A stretch of 42,397 bases of DNA, taken from positions 1 to 42,397 of the forward strand of contig BBFE01000036.1 of assembly GCA_001313085.1 (NCBI GenBank). The letters are read 5' to 3'. The stretch's first letter is position 1. Each line of letters opens with the position of its first letter. The stretch is from Paenibacillus sp. JCM 18996 (GTDB lineage: Bacteria > Bacillota > Bacilli > Paenibacillales > NBRC-103111). Below, one piece after another: positions 1-10,360 of this stretch. A program made the translations under genes and the position numbers. The notes under the pieces were generated by a model, which had not been told where the DNA came from, did no database searches, and saw only the letters and a list, made by a program, of their open reading frames with translations.

Positions 1-179
1 GGACCTTTTTTTTACATCCCGGCGAAATTGATCATTCCACCTGTGGAAGTTCACAAACAATTTGATAATTTTTTTTACATCTATACTCCTTTTTTTTCAT
101 TCTTGTAAAATGGTATTATGTCTATCCAACTTTTTTTTACAGGTTGAGAGACTTAGCAGGATATACAGGAGGGAACGGA

Positions 180-1142
180 ATGACCGCCACCGTAAAACAG
201 GAACTTCAAATGATACAGCTGCTGAAAAAATAATTTGCAATCGTGCATTCTGGGCAAATCCGAAGAGATTACCCTGCTTTTAACCGCTCTGCTCGCCGGA
301 GGTCATGTGCTGCTTGAAGATGTACCCGGAACCGGGAAGACCGTCCTGATCAAAGCGCTTGCAAAATCGATCCAAGGCGAATACCGCCGTATACAGTGCA
401 ATCCTGACCTGCTTCCTACCGATATCACCGGGGTTTCCATATATCATCCCAAGACGGAGGCCTTTATTTTCCGCCCGGGTCCGGTAATGACCAATATACT
501 GCTCGCCGACGAGATCAATAGGGCCACGACAAAGACGCAATCCGCCCTGCTGGAAGCGATGGAAGAGAGCCATATTACGGTAGACGGAGAGACGCATGTA
601 CTGCCGTCTCCGTTTCTGCTTTTGGCGACGCAGAATCCGATAGATTTTGAGGGAACCTACACTCTGCCGGAGGCTCAGCTGGACCGTTTTATGATGAAGA
701 TAAGTCTCGGCTACCCCGATGAAGCCACGGAGAAAGAGATGATTTTCTCGCAAAGAAAGGCGCATCCGCTGGAAAGTCTCGAGCCCGTCGCGGATACGCG
801 CGAAATTCTTGCCGCACAGCAAAAAAGTGAAGGAAGTTCACCTGGACGACGCTATCGCCTCTTATCTTGTATCCATAGCCCGAAGAACTAGAGAACACAC
901 TTCCATCTATCTCGGGGTCAGCCCGCGGGCCACTCTGGCTCTGGTGCACGCCGCAAAAGCCTATGCTTTCATCCAGAACAGGGATTACGTCATTCCGGAC
1001 GACATCAAATTTTTTGGCGCCCAGCGTCTTCGGCCATCGGATGCTGCTTCATTCCGAAGCGCGTATGGAAGGAGCTACCGTTCCTTCTGTTCTGCAATCG
1101 ATCTTCCAGCAGGTGAAAGTGCCCGTCCGATTGGAGAAGTGA
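180..1142 (+). CDS. MoxR-family AAA+ ATPase (frameshifted in this sequence)
   Basis: AAA+ ATPase of the MoxR type, a chaperone-like family that usually acts with DUF58 and transglutaminase partners, as here. After frame repair the protein has a Walker A GTGKT near residue 50, a Walker B LLADEINRA near 106-114, a sensor ATQNP motif and the usual C-terminal helical lid. The ATG at 180 follows a good AGGAGG (about 168-173). Three breaks are visible: an A6 run at 226-231, A6 at 820-825 and T6 at 1010-1015, each reading through if one base is removed. The stop at 1140-1142 lies just before the next ATG at 1147, so the genes look cotranscribed. The client is unknown; the family call is secure. Confidence 0.9.
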
Positions 1143-1146
1143 TCCT

Positions 1147-2406
1147 ATGAGAAGCTATATATTGGATTCTTTGTCAGAGAGGGAAAAAAATTCACCCCGC
1201 AGTTTTGGATCGTACTGGCTGTATTTTTTTAGCTCGCTTTGTTTTTTTATTGTTCCAGGGTGGAAAAAAATGGCGTCCGTTCTGTTTGCGATTGTGACCA
1301 TCCTCAGCGTCTACCTGCTTCTGGGCAAATGGAGCGGCATCAAAAAAAAGACCCAGGCCGTGAGGGAGATCGCTCTTCCGGATAACGAGATGGCGCTTGA
1401 GGCGGGGACTTCGCTGACCGTCAGGATGAGCCTGCAAGTACCCGGCTTTTGGCCGATTCCTTATATTTTTTGTAAAAGACCGTCTGGTCCGCAAGAATGG
1501 CGAAGCCCGTGTTTTTTGAAGCGTCGCTGGTCCCGGATTGGAAGAGAAGGGGCGAGCTGGAGTATACGACTCCTCCGCTTCGCAGGGGATTTTATCATTT
1601 TGCGGGGACGGAATGCTCTACGGAGGACGTGTTTGGACTGTTCCAGCACAAAGCGGCCTTGGAGCTGCCTTATTCCGTAGCCGTGCTGCCTCAAACCGTT
1701 GCGATCAAGGAATGGAAGCAGCTCCACCAGCTGCTTAATGGAACGAGCCACCATTCCGCCTCGACAAGGGCTTATCGCGAAACGACCCAGCTTAACGGAG
1801 TTAGGGAATATATCTATGGCGACCGGTTGTCGAGGATCCATTGGAATGCGACGGCCAAGACGGGTACCTGGAAATCGAAGGAATTCGAAAGGGAATCCCT
1901 GCCCAAAACCGTGTTTCTGCTGGACCGCGCCCAATCCTCCTATATGAACGGAGAGATTTTTTGAGCTTGCGGTGTCAGTCACTGCATCCATGTTCCAATA
2001 CAGCACGAACAGGGAGTTAGCGCTCGGGCTGCTGTCGGTGGGCTCTGATCATTTTTTTATCACGAACCGCGGAGGAACGGATCCCGTCAAATGACGGTAA
2101 TGAACCACCTTATCGGAGTGGAGGCCGACGGAGCGCGCACCCCGCTGCAAATTTTGAAAGACCGGGCGCCTTTCCTGCAGCCGGGCACGTTCGTCGCCAT
2201 CGTCTCTCCCCAGCGCGGAGAAGCGATGCTCCAAACGTTAAACTGGATTAAGCAGCGGCAGATGAATCCTTGCCATTTATGGCTGTCGCATGGAAGTTCA
2301 AGCGACAAACAGTGGCTGCAGGTGCTCGCCTTAAGAGGCATCGCAGGCTATTCGATACGCTCGCTGCAGGATCTGCCGATAGTGTTGGGGGGGACGTTAC
2401 GCATGA
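1147..2406 (+). CDS. DUF58 domain protein (frameshifted)
   Basis: DUF58 protein, the standard partner of MoxR ATPases. The N-terminus has two hydrophobic segments (about residues 22-60). The family signature is clear around 1806-1850: REYIYGDRLSRIHWNATAKT, followed by WKSKEFERE. After it comes a vWA-like region with LLDRAQSS. Breaks: T6 at 1466-1471, T6 at 1512-1517, T6 at 1957-1962, T7 at 2052-2058 (two extra) and G7 at 2387-2393. With G6 the protein ends LGGRYA and its TGA overlaps the ATG of the transglutaminase gene (ATGA), which supports this reading and translational coupling. Function beyond membrane anchoring and a MoxR partnership cannot be read from the sequence. Confidence 0.88.
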
Positions 2407-4615
2407 ACGAAGGAAATAGTCTGTGGAGCCGGCTGTTTATTTTCGAATGGGAGCGGAGGCTGACCGCCTTGTTCACCGGCATTTTCCTGCTGCAGTTCGT
2501 TTATTGGATATCCAAAGAGGATGGACTGTGGCTGCCTGAAACTGTCAGGATCGTAGAGTATACACTCCTCATCACCTTCTTGATTCATATTATCCCTTTT
2601 ATCCATTACAGCTTGCGAGGGATTCTTCATGTCGCTTCCGTGATCTGGATTTCCGCGGCTCTGCTGAATTTTCACTGGATTTCTCCAAGCGGGCGATCTA
2701 TCCTGGATTTTGTCACCGCCAATGTGCTCGGCTTGACCCCTTATTTGTGGTTTGGCCTTGTGGCCTGTGTCCTTTATTTGCTGACGATCTGGTGGGTCGG
2801 CGTAAAATGGAGAATTTATACCTTATCCTTGTCAGCGTGCTGGCGTTTGCGGTCCGGGATTCTTTTTTTTCCATTCTTATTCTGTGGCAGCAGATGGCCA
2901 TGATCCTGTTCTCCGGATTGTTCCTTGTGGCCGTATCCCATTTCCAGGGACTTAAACGCAAGGCGCCGCGGGGCTGGCAGTCCCTCTCGGAATATCCTTT
3001 GTCTATTGCCGTGCCTGTAGCCGCGCTGGTCACCTTTACTATTGTGGCAGGATCGCTGGCGCCCGAAATCCGTCCGCTCCTGACCGATCCCTATTCCGCA
3101 TGGAGGGCGATGAAGGGCCAGGGAGTTGCGTTCACGACGGGAAAAGGCTATGAAGTGGCCCCGCTGTCCAAGCAGGAAACCGGCTCCGGTTACAGCCGCA
3201 ACGACCAGGCGCTCGGCGGCGGCTTTAATTTTGATTACACACCGGTAATGACGGTAAGCACCTCGGATAAAAGCTATTGGCGGGGTGAAACCCGTTCCAA
3301 CTACACTGGTAGAGGATGGGAGCTTCTCTGCTTGACCGCCGGGCGTCTTCCGTGGGCATCATGCCGGATAACGTGCTTCCGGGAGATCACCGCACGCCAG
3401 GCTCAAGGCTGAAAACGGTAGAAGTCAAGCAAACATTTATGTTTACCGGGGAGGAGCCTTATCCTTATCCCGTCTTGTTCGGAGCGTCGCCTATAAGCAG
3501 GCTGGAAAGTGTGAACAGCACGACGGACAATTTTGACAGCTTTGTGTGGGTACCCCGGCAGGCTGAGATTAGGGTGAGAAAGAAGGAGCCCATCAACCAA
3601 TATACCCTTGTTTCCAAAGTTCCCGTCATCGACGAAGACATCCTGAAGACGGTGCCGATGGATGCGTTAAACCGCGGTGAGTTCAACGATGCTCTTCAGC
3701 TTCCTCAAGACCTGCCCGTCAGGGTAAAACAGCTGGCTGAGGACATCACCTCCCCTTACGATACGCCTTACGAGAAAGCGAAGGCGCTTGAGCAGTATTT
3801 GAAAACCAAATTTCCATACAATAACAAGCCTGATTTGTCCAAAGGAGTCTCCAGGGATTTTGTAGACCGTTTCCTGTTTGAAATCAAGGAGGGTTACTGT
3901 GATTATTATTCCTCGGCTATGGTCGTCATGGCACGTTCAGTCGGCCTGCCGGCGCTGGGTGAAGGCTACGCGCCTGGGGAGCGGATCCAGGACCAATACT
4001 CAAGAGAATTCCAGGATCCGCAGGCGTCCGTGGGCTCAGGTCCGGGTAATTACACGGTACGGAACTCCGATGCGCATTCCTGGGCGGAGGTATATTTCTC
4101 AGGCATCGGCTGGCTGCAGTTTGAGCCCACCGCCGGTTTTACGGTTCCGCTCACGACCGCTCCTTCCGAGCCCGCCGCGGACATGAAAACCGAGCCTGTC
4201 ACTGCCGCTCCCGCTCTCCCGGAGAAGAAGAAAGACGACTACAATGGCTGGATTTATGCGGCTTCGGCGGTAGTGCTTGCGGCGTTTGCGGCAGCGGCAG
4301 TGTGGTACTTCGGCTTCACGCACACTGTCGGCGCATGGTTTACCGCGAAAAAAAGCTTTCAATTACAGGCAGAAAGTCATTGTGGAATGCGAAAAGATGC
4401 TGCGCGTGAGCCGAAGCAGGGGATACATCCGCGAAGAGCATGAGACGGTACGGGAAGCGGTGAAGCGCTGGATTGCCGGGAACAGGCAGCTCAGGGCGGA
4501 TTTGGAGCAGATGCTCGCTTTGTTCGAAAAAGCTAAATACGGCAATGCTTCCATCACGGAGCAGGACTGGCTCCATGCAGCCCGTATCGTGGATAAATTG
4601 AAGACGAACATGTAG
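2403..4615 (+). CDS. TgpA-like transmembrane transglutaminase-domain protein (frameshifted)
   Basis: Membrane protein with several N-terminal transmembrane helices (encoded about 2450-3060), an external transglutaminase-like domain (about 3700-4140) and a C-terminal helix near 4240-4320, followed by a cytoplasmic DUF4129-like tail. The catalytic triad context is visible: EGYCDYYSSAMVVMAR with the Cys, then DAHSWAEVYF with the His, then the Asp/Glu region GWLQFEPTA. This is the usual architecture of the third gene in MoxR-DUF58-TgpA operons, thought to act at the cell surface. The start overlaps the DUF58 stop. Frame changes lie near 2805-2830, near 3322 (a base appears missing) and at the A7 run 4348-4354. 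The substrate is unknown. Confidence 0.88.
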
Positions 4616-4726
4616 CGGAGTTGCACGGCGGGTGGTCAGACCCCATAAGCCGATCTGCTGCGCCATAAGGCGTTTCTTTCAGGCTTCCTGAGAAAAGCGC
4701 TTTGCGTGTTTTTTTTCCGGAGCGTT

Positions 4727-4755
4727 TTGCAAGGAAGGAGGCAGTATGGTATAGT
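4727..4755 (+). promoter_or_regulatory. Putative sigma-A promoter for yqeG leader
   Basis: TTGCAA at 4727-4732 and TATAGT at 4750-4755 with a 17-bp spacer, both one mismatch or so from consensus. It would give a leader of roughly 155 nt before the yqeG start. Confidence 0.5.
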
Positions 4756-4847
4756 TTGTCTGAAGTACCATCAGTAGGCAGGGGATTGCGCCAGAGCATG
4801 AAGCGCCTTTTTTCGGTGAAACTGGAGTTTATAGATTAACCAGAATA

Positions 4848-4880
4848 GAAGGCTCCGGTTGGGGCTTCTTTTCTTCTATT
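4848..4880 (+). terminator. Hairpin with T-rich tail in the yqeG leader
   Basis: GAAGGCTCC (4848-4856) pairs with GGGGCTTC (4861-4868) across a GGTT loop, with one bulge and one G-T pair, followed by TTTTCTTCTATT. It lies between the promoter at 4727 and the yqeG start, so it could attenuate the operon or end a short RNA. Confidence 0.45.
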
Positions 4881-4919
4881 TATGTCAAAAAAATGTCCTT
4901 ACGTACAGGGGTGAACGGT

Positions 4920-5420
4920 GTGTTCAATAAGCTGATTCCTCGTCAGCAGGTCAATACGGTGTTTGATATCGATTTGCATGCTTTGAAAGCGCAAGGAATC
5001 CGCGGCATTATAACGGATCTCGACAACACGCTGGTAGCGCGAAAGATCCGCACGCCACACCAGAGCTCATCGAATGGCTGAAAGTCGTCCAGCAGCTCGA
5101 ATACGAAGTCGTGATCGTATCCAACAACAGGCACGGCCGCGTATCCACATTTGCGACGCCTTTATCCATCGCTTTTATCTACAGCGCCAGGAAGCCTACC
5201 AACGCGGCTTTTCACAAAGCATTGAAATTAATGAATCTGCAGCCTCATCAAGTCGTCGTTGTAGGAGACCAGATGCTGACGGACGTCCTTGGCGGCAATT
5301 TGATGGGGTTGTTTACGATTCTTGTACAGCCGATTTCGCTGGGGGACGAAGGATTTTTTGACCAAAATCAACCGCAAAATCGAGAAATTTGCGCTTCAGT
5401 GGATGAAACAGAACAAGTGA
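4920..5420 (+). CDS. yqeG: YqeG family HAD-type phosphatase (frameshifted)
   Basis: HAD superfamily IIIA phosphatase. Motif I is ITDLDNTLV (aspartate nucleophile and second Asp), motif II VSNN, and motif III/IV VVVGDQMLTDVLGGN. The GTG at 4920 is chosen because AGGGGTGA (4907-4914) sits five bases upstream and the family begins with a short basic stretch; an in-frame ATG at 4893 lacks a ribosome binding site. Two breaks: one base missing near 5033-5040, and T6 at 5354-5359. Removing a T gives the family C-terminus ending MKQNK and a TGA at 5418-5420; without it the frame runs falsely into yqeH. First gene of the conserved yqeG-yqeM cluster; physiological substrate not established. Confidence 0.9.
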
Positions 5421-5434
5421 GCCTGGAGGAATTT

Positions 5435-6558
5435 ATGACGGAACCACAGATACAAGAACAGAACTGCGCGGGCTGCGGCGTCAAGCTGCAAACGGAGCAC
5501 ACGGACCGGCTGGGCTATGTGCCGGCCAAGGCGCTGGAGCGGGATCCCATCATTTGCCAGAGGTGTTTCCGCATCAAAAATTACAACGAGGTGTCCGGCA
5601 TTATGCTGGACGGAGAGGACTTCGTAAAGCTGCTCACTCATGTGGGGCACACAGACAGCCTAGTGGTCCATATCCTGGATATATTCGATTTCGAAGGGTC
5701 CGTGATCGCAGGGCTGTCCAGATTCGTCGGCAGCAATCCCGTCCTGCTCGTTGTCAACAAAATCGACCTTCTGCCGAAATCGACGAACCTCAACCGGTTG
5801 AAGAACTGGGCCCAGAAACAGGCCAAAGAGAACGGGCTGAAGCCTGTGGACATCGTGCTGTGCAGCGCAAAGCGAAACATGGGATTCGAGCGGGTGATCG
5901 ATGACATAGCCCGATACCGCAGGGGCAAAGACGTGTATGTGGTCGGCGCCACGAATGTGGGGAAATCGACGTTAATTAACCGGCTGATCAGCGACTACAG
6001 CGACCTTGATTCCGAGCTTACGACCTCACCCTATCCGGGAACGACGCTGGATTTGGTGAAAATTCCGTTGGACGACGGCAAATTTATCATCGATACGCCG
6101 GGTATTGTTTATTCCCACAGGATGACGGAGATTGTTCCTAAACGCAGCCTGAACACGATCATGCCGGACCGCGAGATGAAGCCTGTTGTTTTTTTCAACT
6201 GAACGAGGGGCAGACGCTGTTCTTCGGGAGCCTGGCGCGTTTCGATTTCATAAAAGGGGAAAGGCAGTCTTTTACCTGCTACACCGCTACCGCGTTAACC
6301 ATACACCGCACCAAGCTGGAGCGGGCGGACGAGCTGTATGACGAGCATAAGGGGGAGCTGCTGGCGCCGCCGGGCAAGGAGGAGTTGGAGCTTCTGCCCA
6401 AGCTCATAAGAATCGCTTTTACTATCCCGAAAGGACAGAACCGGGATATCCTTATTTCAGGCCTGGGATGGATCAAAATCAACAGCACTGCCGGAGCGGA
6501 ACTGGCCGTCCATGTGCCGAAAGGCATCAAGGTAGCCGTGAGGGATACGCTGATCTAA
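5435..6558 (+). CDS. yqeH: Ribosome biogenesis GTPase YqeH (frameshifted)
   Basis: Circularly permuted GTPase required for 30S subunit assembly. An N-terminal zinc-finger-like segment has CAGCGVKL and CQRCF (Cys pairs near residues 9-12 and 46-49). The G motifs come in permuted order: G4 NKID, G5-like CSAK, then G1 GATNVGKST, G2/G3 region with PGTT and DTPG. The C-terminal TRAP-like domain follows. ATG at 5435 has GGAGGA four bases upstream. T7 at 6189-6195 must lose two bases to restore the C-terminal third, which then reads to TAA at 6556-6558. Function assigned from the family; cytoplasmic, acts on the ribosome. Confidence 0.95.
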
Positions 6559-6689
6559 GGTAATTGTTTGCTTAGGTTATTCTTAACGTTAAACTTTTTT
6601 TATCAGGAATGGTGGCCTTTAAATCGCGGCCGCTCATTTTTTTTAAAGGGCTCGGGCAGAGGTTTTCTTATGGGGGGAGCCGAGGGAAA

Positions 6690-7553
6690 ATGGGGAAAGT
6701 AGACACCCGCACGGTAATGTATGGAGTTTTTTTTGGGGATCCGGTCAAGCATTCGAAATCGCCGGTTATGCTGAATCGGGCTTTTATGGAAACGGGAATC
6801 AACGGCCTGTATGCTGCATTCCACGTGCTTCCCGCCAATTTAGAGGCTGCGGTGAAAGGCGTTAGGGCGCTGAATTTCCGCGGAATTAACGTCACGATTC
6901 CCCACAAAGAGGAAGTGATGAAGTATTTGGACGAAATCGACGAAGGAGCACGCGTCATTGGAGCCGTCAATACGATTGTCAATGATGGCGGACGGCTGAT
7001 CGGATATAACACGGACGGCATTGGATATGTGCGTTCGCTGAAGGAAGAGACGGGCATTTCCCTCGCGGGAAAGCATATTCTGGTGATCGGAGCCGGGGGA
7101 GCGTCGAGAGGCATCACGTACGCCCTGGCTAAAGAAGGTCCGGCCTGCATCCGGATCGCCAACCGTACCAGGGACAGAGCAGTGGAACTGGCTGACGAGC
7201 TGTCATCGTTGAGCGATTGTGCCGGGATGGGGCTGGACCAAATTGCAGACAATATGCAGGGGGTCGACCTTGTCATTAATACAACATCTGCGGGCATGCA
7301 CCCGGCCGTTGACGAGCTTCCAATGGACACTGCACTTCTGCGCGAAGGCATGGCGGCCAGCGATCTTATCTATAATCCCCCGGTGACCCGATTCCTTAGG
7401 GAAGCGCAGGAACGGGGAGCGATGATTCACAGCGGCTTCGGCATGTTCATCTATCAGGGCGCCTACGCATTCGAGTATTGGACCGGTGTACCTGCGCCCG
7501 TGGAAGCGATGAGGCAAGCCGTGGAACAATCTTTTACAGAGGAGCAAGCATAA
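6690..7553 (+). CDS. aroE: Shikimate dehydrogenase
   Basis: NADP-dependent reduction of 3-dehydroshikimate to shikimate in aromatic amino acid and chorismate synthesis. About 287 residues from ATG 6690, the family's usual length. Substrate-binding HSKSP is near residue 22, the catalytic Lys is in NVTIPHKE, followed by NTDG, the nucleotide loop GAGGASR and a C-terminal GFGMFIYQGA. The frame is open throughout, but a T8 run at 6727-6734 encodes Phe-Phe where the family usually has one residue, suggesting an in-frame three-base expansion. The stop overlaps the next start (TAATG), so it is coupled to yqeI. An upstream in-frame start at 6609 is not supported by conservation. Confidence 0.95.
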   Translation: MGKVDTRTVMYGVFFGDPVKHSKSPVMLNRAFMETGINGLYAAFHVLPANLEAAVKGVRALNFRGINVTIPHKEEVMKYLDEIDEGARVIGAVNTIVNDGGRLIGYNTDGIGYVRSLKEETGISLAGKHILVIGAGGASRGITYALAKEGPACIRIANRTRDRAVELADELSSLSDCAGMGLDQIADNMQGVDLVINTTSAGMHPAVDELPMDTALLREGMAASDLIYNPPVTRFLREAQERGAMIHSGFGMFIYQGAYAFEYWTGVPAPVEAMRQAVEQSFTEEQA

Positions 7554-7847
7554 TGAGTCTGACAGGCAAGCAAAAAAAGGCATCTTCGTTCGCTGGCCCA
7601 TCATTTGGATCCGATTTTCCAGGTGGGCAAAGGCGGGGTGAACGACAATCTGATCCGGCACATCGAAGAAGCCATTGAAGTGAGAGAGCTGATCAAAGTG
7701 TCGATTCTGAGCAATAATGACGATGACCGTTCCGAAGTGGCGGAGCAGCTCGCCGAAGGCTCGGGGTCCGAGCTCGTCCAGATCATCGGCAAGACGATTA
7801 TTCTGTACAAAGAGTCAAAAGACCATAAACAGATTGAACTCCCCTGA
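7553..7847 (+). CDS. yhbY: YhbY/YqeI family RNA-binding protein (frameshifted)
   Basis: Small CRM-domain protein that binds pre-ribosomal RNA. After restoring the frame at A7 7572-7578 (one extra A) it starts MSLTGKQKRHLRSLAHHLDP and continues with VGKGGVND, the typical GxGG RNA-binding loop, then a C-terminal GKTIILYKES strand. About 97 residues, the normal size. ATG 7553 overlaps the aroE stop and has GGAGC upstream. Same position as yqeI in Bacillus, between aroE and nadD. Confidence 0.92.
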
Positions 7848-7915
7848 TTTACGGGTAATAAGTATTGCCGATGCTAGAGCTTTTCGGGGCTCGGGGGATT
7901 TGAGGTGAGGGTAAT

Positions 7916-8502
7916 ATGAAGGTTGGGATTATGGGAGGCACATTCGATCCGATCCACTACGGCCACCTGGTGGCCGCGGAGCAGGCGAGAGTCGGAGCGA
8001 AGCTGGACGAGGTGTGGTTTATGCCCACTCATGTCCCCCCGCACAAAAGCCATCTGCCGGCTGCATCTGCTGCCCGACGTTGGGAAATGGTGAATAAAGC
8101 GATTGAGGACCATCCTTGCTTCCGGGCATGCGATTTGGAACTGCGGCAAGGCGGCACATCCTACACGGTGAATACGGTCAAGCTTCTGTGCAGCCAGGAA
8201 CCGGGTATCGATTTTGCTTATATAATCGGTGCGGATATGGTGGAGTTTCTGCCGAACTGGTTTAAAATCAATGAAATCATACAATATATTTATTTTATAG
8301 GACTGCAGCGGCCCGGGTATTCCATTGATATGACCAACCTCACAGAAGCTATCGAAGAACGGGTGACGATTGTGGCATGCCGATGATTGACATTTCGTCC
8401 ACGAAGATCAGAGAGCGGTTAACCCAAGGTCTCTCAATCCGTTATTTAGTTTCGGAACCCGTGAGGCAATATATAAAGGAGCACCGTCTATATGAATCGT
8501 GA
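7916..8502 (+). CDS. nadD: Nicotinate-nucleotide adenylyltransferase (frameshifted)
   Basis: Transfers AMP from ATP to nicotinate mononucleotide in NAD synthesis. The N-terminal [11 protein letters not shown] contains the nucleotidyltransferase HxGH-like signature; the C-terminal ISSTKIRER motif is also present. ATG 7916 follows GAGGTGAGGG. A base is missing near 8374-8378, after which the frame continues with [10 protein letters not shown] to TGA 8500-8502. The end overlaps the yqeK start by 11 bases, as commonly seen for this pair. Confidence 0.94.
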
Positions 8503-9066
8503 AAAGCTGATGGAAGCTGTAAAGCGGCACATGCCGGAACGAAGATGGCAGCATACGCTGGGAGTAATGGAGTCGGCGGCCGAGCTGGCTAAACGGTTCG
8601 GAGCGGATCCCTCCAAAGCCGATGTCGCCGCGGTACTGCATGATACCTGCAAATACTGGCCGGTCGGCAAACAAGCGGAGGCGGTCAAAAAAACAGCGGG
8701 GCGCAGCTTGACTTGCTTGAATACGATAAGGAGCTTTGGCATGCGCAAGCGGGCGCTTTTGTAGCGGAGCGGGACTTCGGGATCCAGGACCGCGAAGTGC
8801 TGGATGCCATCCGCTATCACACCTCCGGACGCGAGAACATGACGCTGCTGGACAAGGTGCTCTGGCTCGCCGATTATATTGAGCCGGCAGGGACTTTCCA
8901 GGAGTGGGCGAGGTCAGACAGCTGGCTGAAGCGGACTTGAACCAGGCTTTGATAGCAGCTTTCGATAATACCATCCGCTTTTTTTACTGCAGCATGGAAA
9001 AAAGAATATACGCTTACGGTTTTGGCGAGAAACAGCCTTATAATGGAAATCCGGCAGGAAAAGTAA
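8492..9066 (+). CDS. yqeK: HD-domain Ap4A hydrolase YqeK (frameshifted)
   Basis: HD-domain phosphohydrolase; family members symmetrically cleave diadenosine tetraphosphate. Metal ligands are visible as QHT (about residue 21), LHDTCKY (about 49-55), RYHTSG and LADYIEP. Breaks: A7 at 8687-8693 (two extra), one missing base near 8890, T7 at 8982-8988 and the A run just after. The repaired C-terminus ends MEIRQEK at TAA 9064-9066. Embedded in nadD-yqeK-rsfS as in other Bacillales. Confidence 0.92.
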
Positions 9067-9106
9067 GTGTACGGCTATCATAATTTTTTTTATAAGGAGG
9101 AATTTG

Positions 9107-9455
9107 ATGAGCATATCTCCCGAACAATTAATGAATGTTGTCGTGAATGCGGTAGAAGACAAGAAAGCGATGAATGTAACGACTCTGAACCTGACTGGAA
9201 TTTCCCTGGTCTCGGATTATTATATTATTTGCCACGGGAACTCGGAAACCCAGGTTCAGGCAATCGCTTCGGAAGCCAAGAAACAAGCGGAAAAAAAACG
9301 GGGCCACCGTACGGGGCGTAGAAGGCTTCGATACTGCTAGATGGGTGCTTGTGGATATCGGCGACGTGGTTGTTCATGTATTCCATAGGGATGAAAGGGA
9401 ATATTACAATATCGAGCGTTTGTGGTCCGACGCGAAGGTTGTGGAGCGGGTATGA
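9107..9455 (+). CDS. rsfS: Ribosomal silencing factor RsfS (frameshifted)
   Basis: Binds L14 on the 50S subunit and blocks subunit joining when nutrients are short. ATG 9107 has a perfect AAGGAGG at 9094-9100. Family motifs: LVSDYYIICHGNSETQVQAI, then after the A8 run at 9291-9298 (one extra A) GVEGFDTARWVLVDIGDVVV and FHRDEREYYNIERLW. About 115 residues, the normal length. The stop overlaps the cvfB start by four bases. Confidence 0.94.
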
Positions 9456-10360
9456 AGCTGGAAGCGGGCCGCGTAACACAGCTGACAGTCGACAGGGAAG
9501 TTCCTCCAAACGGCTACTTTCTCACTAACGGCAGCCAGGATGTTCTGCTGCACTACAGCGAGGCGGAAGGTTCGGTCAAACCGGGCGACGCGGTTGAAGT
9601 TTTTTCTGTTCCATGATACGCAGGACCGGCTCGCCGCTACAATGAAAAAAAGCCACTTCTCACCTTGGGACAGGTTGGGCTGCTGGAAGTGGTCGATGTC
9701 AATTCCAGGTTGGGCTGTTTTTTTTGGAGATGGGGCTGGGACGGAACCTGCTGCTGCCAAAAAATGAAGTTCCGGAGTTCGAGGAATTGCGTCCTGTCAT
9801 TGGCGACAAAGTATTCGTGACCATGGACCATGACCGTCAAGGCCGCTTGATCGCTAGATGGGCCGGTGAGCGGGAGCTGGTGCCGCTTTGTTTCGAAGCT
9901 CCTGCGTCCTGGTTGAACCAATGGGTCGAATGCCGTGTTTATAAGCCGCTGCAAATGGGCAGCTTCGTCGTATGCGACGGAGGAGTGGTCGGGTTCGGGG
10001 TGATCGGACTTATTCATTCCACTGAACGTACACGGATGCTCCGTTTGGGTGAGCAGGTGCGGGCCCGGGTTATTTTTTATACGTGAAGACGGGAAAGTCA
10101 ACCTTTCGATGAGGGCGGCCAAACAGCTCAGCATGGGCGAAGACGCGGAAACGCTGCTTGCTTTCCTCAAGGATCGGCCTAACCAGGCGATGCCTTATTC
10201 GGACGAAACGCCGGCCGATCTGATCAAGCAGCGGTTCGGCTTCAGCAAGTCCGCTTTCAAGAGAGCTTTAGGCAAGCTGATGAAGGAAGGTCTGGTTACT
10301 CAACAAGGAAGCTGGACTTATCTGAAGAAAGAAGAGCGTACGGGCGGAGGCGATGAATGA
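9452..10360 (+). CDS. cvfB: S1-domain RNA-binding protein, CvfB/YitL family (frameshifted)
   Basis: About 300-residue protein with tandem S1-like OB folds and a C-terminal winged helix (YSDETPADLIKQRFGFSKSA then FKRALGKLMKEG). The family binds RNA and affects virulence and metabolism genes in staphylococci. ATG at 9452 overlaps the rsfS stop. Breaks: T6 9600-9605 (one extra), A7 9645-9651 (two), T8 9718-9725 (two), T6 10073-10078 (one). After repair the strand reads GLLEVVDVNSRLG, then LEMGLGRNLLLP. Its position between rsfS and yqeM is not the Bacillus subtilis arrangement. Confidence 0.87.

Larger units (their letters stand above)
4616..4919 (+). other. Leader/intergenic region upstream of yqeG
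   Basis: About 300 bases with no convincing ORF. It holds a sigma-A-like promoter (4727-4755) and, some 95-120 nt downstream of the predicted start, a hairpin followed by a T-rich stretch (4848-4880) that ends shortly before the yqeG start. The first 110 bases after the transglutaminase stop show no clear terminator apart from a T8 run at 4709-4716. The segment could be an untranslated leader with an attenuator or a short independent RNA. Confidence 0.4.

Noticed and set aside
280..822. Long minus-strand ORF opposite the MoxR gene
   Set aside because: It mirrors a strongly conserved plus-strand protein, has no ribosome binding site and no recognisable domain; a shadow frame.
180..4615. Reading the MoxR, DUF58 and transglutaminase genes as pseudogenes
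   Set aside because: Every break sits in a homopolymer or is a single missing base, the protein resumes at once in another frame, and essential genes nearby show the same pattern.
5111..6202. A single ORF joining the YqeG C-terminus to YqeH, as if a fused HAD-GTPase protein
   Set aside because: Removing one T from T6 at 5354-5359 gives the normal YqeG C-terminus with its own stop, and YqeH has its own ribosome binding site and ATG at 5435. The fusion is a frameshift artefact.
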